Source of the DNA: BPGX01 sp035405785
Lineage (GTDB): Bacteria > Bacteroidota > Bacteroidia > B-17B0 > Aurantibacillaceae
DNA: 64,000 nucleotides
Reading direction: 5' to 3'
NCBI GenBank assembly: GCA_035405785.1
Contig: DAONJS010000005.1
Location: 112,150-176,149 of the forward strand
The notes beneath the pieces are model-generated. The model was not told the DNA's origin. It did no database searches and worked only from the letters and a program-made list of their open reading frames with translations. Positions within the stretch are counted from its first letter, which is position 1. Every line of letters begins with the position of its first letter. Below, piece by piece: positions 62,076 to 64,000 of this stretch. A program made the translations under genes and the position numbers.

Positions 62076-63032
62076 ATGCAAACTCTTATATCAACCAACT
62101 TTCAATTTCCTAATCAAACAAATTTTTACAAAGGAAAAGTTCGTGATGTTTATACTATTAGCCATCAATATCTTGTAGTTATTGCATCAGATAGAATCAG
62201 TGCTTTTGATGTGATTTTACCTCGTGGCATACCTTACAAAGGGCAAGTGTTGAATTTAATTGCACAAAAATTTTTATTGCTAACCAAAGATATTGTTCCA
62301 AACTGGTTATTGGACGCACCACATCCTAATGTCAGTGTGGGATTAAAATGCACACCATTCAAAATTGAAATGGTCGTAAGAAATTATTTGGTAGGTCATT
62401 TAGCCCGTCAATATAAAGCAGGCAAAAGAGAAATTTGTGGCGTAAAACTTCCTGATGGATTAAAAGAATTTGATAAGTTGCCACATCCTATTATCACGCC
62501 AACTACAAAAGCAGAACAAGGACATGATATTGATATTTCACCAAAAGAAATTATTGAAAACAAATTATGTTCTAAAAATCAATATGAACAATTAGAAGAT
62601 TATAGTTTGAAATTATTTGCCAGAGGCACTGAATACGCATTGAGCAGAAACTTGATTTTAGCAGACACAAAATACGAGTTTGGATTATTAAACGATACCA
62701 TCTATTTGATAGACGAAGTGCATACACCCGATTCATCAAGATATTTTTATGCAGATACTTATCATACATCTTTGCAAAAAGGCGAACAACCTAAACAGTT
62801 AAGTAAGGAATTTGTGCGTCAATGGTTGATTGAAAATAATTTTATGGGGCAAGAAGGGCAACAAATGCCAGTAATGACAGATGAAAAAGTTACAGAAATT
62901 TCAGAAAGATATATTGAACTCTACGAAAATATCATGGGAGATAAATTTGTAAAAACGGATTATTCAAACATTGAAAAAGAGATTTACGAAAGTGCATTAA
63001 AATCAATACAAAAAATTTCTGCAAAAGTTTAA
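62076..63032 (+). CDS. purC: PurC, SAICAR synthase
   Basis: 318 residues. Family blocks: FYKGKVRDVYTI (ATP grasp), ASDRISAFDVILPRGIPYKGQVLNLIAQKF, VVRNYLVGHLARQYKAGKREICG, and LIDEVHTPDSSRYF. It makes SAICAR from CAIR and aspartate in purine synthesis. Longer than E. coli PurC (about 237), like the yeast-type subfamily. It is followed 12 bases later by hemJ. Confidence 0.95.
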   Translation: MQTLISTNFQFPNQTNFYKGKVRDVYTISHQYLVVIASDRISAFDVILPRGIPYKGQVLNLIAQKFLLLTKDIVPNWLLDAPHPNVSVGLKCTPFKIEMVVRNYLVGHLARQYKAGKREICGVKLPDGLKEFDKLPHPIITPTTKAEQGHDIDISPKEIIENKLCSKNQYEQLEDYSLKLFARGTEYALSRNLILADTKYEFGLLNDTIYLIDEVHTPDSSRYFYADTYHTSLQKGEQPKQLSKEFVRQWLIENNFMGQEGQQMPVMTDEKVTEISERYIELYENIMGDKFVKTDYSNIEKEIYESALKSIQKISAKV

Positions 63033-63044
63033 AATCTTATTTCA

Positions 63045-63581
63045 ATGGCAACATATTTAATTTTTAAGTCATTACACATTGTATTTTTGGTATCATGGTT
63101 TGCAGGATTATTTTATCTTGTAAGATTATTTGTTTATACCAAAGAAGCAAGTGAAAAACCCGAACCAGAAAAAACTATTTTAATTCAGCAATTCATTGTA
63201 ATGCAAGAAAAATTGTTGAAAATAATTACTATCCCTGCAATGGTATTAACTATTTTATTTGGTATATTGATGTTATTTTACTCACCATTATTTTTGACAC
63301 AATCGTGGATGATAGTAAAACTAATTGGTGTATTTTTTCTTTTAGTTTATCAATGGTATGTATATAAAATTCACCTTTTACAGAAAGCACATCATTTCAA
63401 GCATTCATCCATTTTTTTACGAATACTCAATGAAGTAGCCACTATACTTTTAATAGCCATTGTTTTTTTAGCCGTATTCAAAACCAGCACAGATTTCACA
63501 AGATACTTTGTATTTATATTTTTCTTTGTAGTGTTAATTGCTGTTTTTATTTATTTGTATAACAAGAAGAGGAAGGAATAG
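63045..63581 (+). CDS. hemJ: HemJ-like protoporphyrinogen IX oxidase
   Basis: 178 residues, about four membrane helices. H11 in LHIVFLVSWFAGLFYLVRLFVY and K92 in SWMIVKLIGVFFLLVYQWY are at the positions of the conserved His and Lys of HemJ (UPF0093). It would carry out the penultimate step of haem synthesis in the membrane. hemA and hemCD lie about 5 kb away. It is in an operon with purC. Confidence 0.88.
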   Translation: MATYLIFKSLHIVFLVSWFAGLFYLVRLFVYTKEASEKPEPEKTILIQQFIVMQEKLLKIITIPAMVLTILFGILMLFYSPLFLTQSWMIVKLIGVFFLLVYQWYVYKIHLLQKAHHFKHSSIFLRILNEVATILLIAIVFLAVFKTSTDFTRYFVFIFFFVVLIAVFIYLYNKKRKE

Positions 63582-63815
63582 TATTTTTTTTGAAAATATT
63601 ATTCATCTAAAATATTACTTATGTTTTCAACTCATAAAATTAAATGTGATATTTATTGTCTTTGTAGAAACCCAATATTTTTCAATTGTTCTTCCTTATA
63701 TTAAACTACTCAAAAAATTTAAAACTAACTTTTAGACAAAATATCATTTATTTTAGACAAAAAATTTTTTCTATTTGAAAATTTTTCCTCAACTTTGTTT
63801 TGAAAATTTAAGTGT

Positions 63816-64000
63816 ATGAAAACAAATTTTATCATTTCAATCCGCAAACATTTGCTGAATGCAGCATTGGGCACTATCTTCGGCATTAGTGCATTGTTTT
63901 CTCAATCTCAAAACTGGTGGAGAACAAATGGTAACACCCCGCAATCCACTGATTTTTTAGGCACTTCCAACAACTCTCCACTCATCATTAAAACGAATAA
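63816..64000 (+). CDS. Secreted tail-fibre/adhesin-like protein, 5' end only
   Basis: 61 codons before the window ends. The N-terminal signal peptide (MKTNFIISIRKHLLNAALGTIFGISALFSQ) is followed by NWWRTNGNTP ... FLGTSNNSPLIIKTN. That pattern, GTxxNxPLxxxTN, is the start of many Bacteroidota phage-tail-fibre-like secreted proteins. The rest is missing, so its domains and any sorting tail cannot be judged. Confidence 0.6.
   Translation, partial: MKTNFIISIRKHLLNAALGTIFGISALFSQSQNWWRTNGNTPQSTDFLGTSNNSPLIIKTN

Overview
The window reads as a chromosomal segment of an AT-rich member of the Bacteroidota, probably a Sphingobacteriia/Chitinophagia-type organism. Four things point there. Many genes carry the Bacteroidota -7 promoter element TAnnTTTG a short distance upstream. 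Several proteins end in type IX secretion (T9SS) sorting domains of type A or B. A T9SS plug-type protein and a Porin_10-like barrel are present. Families typical of the phylum also occur (DUF2452, DUF3127, DUF6973, Omp28-like). No rRNA, tRNA, CRISPR array, phage or transposase gene was seen.

Region 1 (1-18.1 kb) is a nitrate-respiration and molybdenum block on the minus strand. After the start of a type I restriction R subunit (cut by the window edge), the genes in transcription order are narK, a NarC-like dihaem cytochrome c, narG, narH, narJ, narI, an unknown membrane protein, moeA, mobA, moaD and a moaC-moaB fusion. Upstream lie modA, modB and modC (molybdate uptake) and a one-domain ModE-like regulator. 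Homogentisate 1,2-dioxygenase follows. The nar cytochrome, narK, modE and homogentisate dioxygenase genes all carry the same palindrome, ATGA-N6-TCAT, 55-84 bp before the start codon. It has CRP/FNR geometry and suggests a shared regulon. moaA and moaE are not in the window.

Region 2 (18.2-29 kb) holds dCMP deaminase, bactofilin, an AtpZ-like protein with two small companions, a T9SS-exported subtilase, a lipoprotein chaperone with clpP, ppiD with a ferredoxin, and an MBOAT/SGNH pair for O-acetylation of a surface polymer. Region 3 (29-37 kb) is two adjacent giant secreted proteins with SprB-type repeats, PKD domains and type B T9SS tails.

Region 4 (37-64 kb) is mostly housekeeping: priA, transaldolase-like aldolase, flavin reductase, a DUF3127 SSB-like protein, plsY with the T9SS plug protein, a PTPS-family enzyme, exported superoxide dismutase, a biotinyl carrier protein, divergent clpB and dnaK, an OmpA-family protein, an M20 dipeptidase, a class III aminotransferase, a Porin_10-like barrel, hemA, a hemC-hemD fusion, an Omp28-like lipoprotein, purC and hemJ. 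A tail-fibre-like secreted protein runs off the end.

Intergenic spaces are rich in small dispersed repeats: a double hairpin (4 copies), an 89-bp palindrome (2 nearly identical copies), CGCAAAG-type tracts, AGTGAA tracts at gene 3' ends, and two MITE-like elements on either side of modE. A 211-bp imperfect inverted repeat lies before purC.
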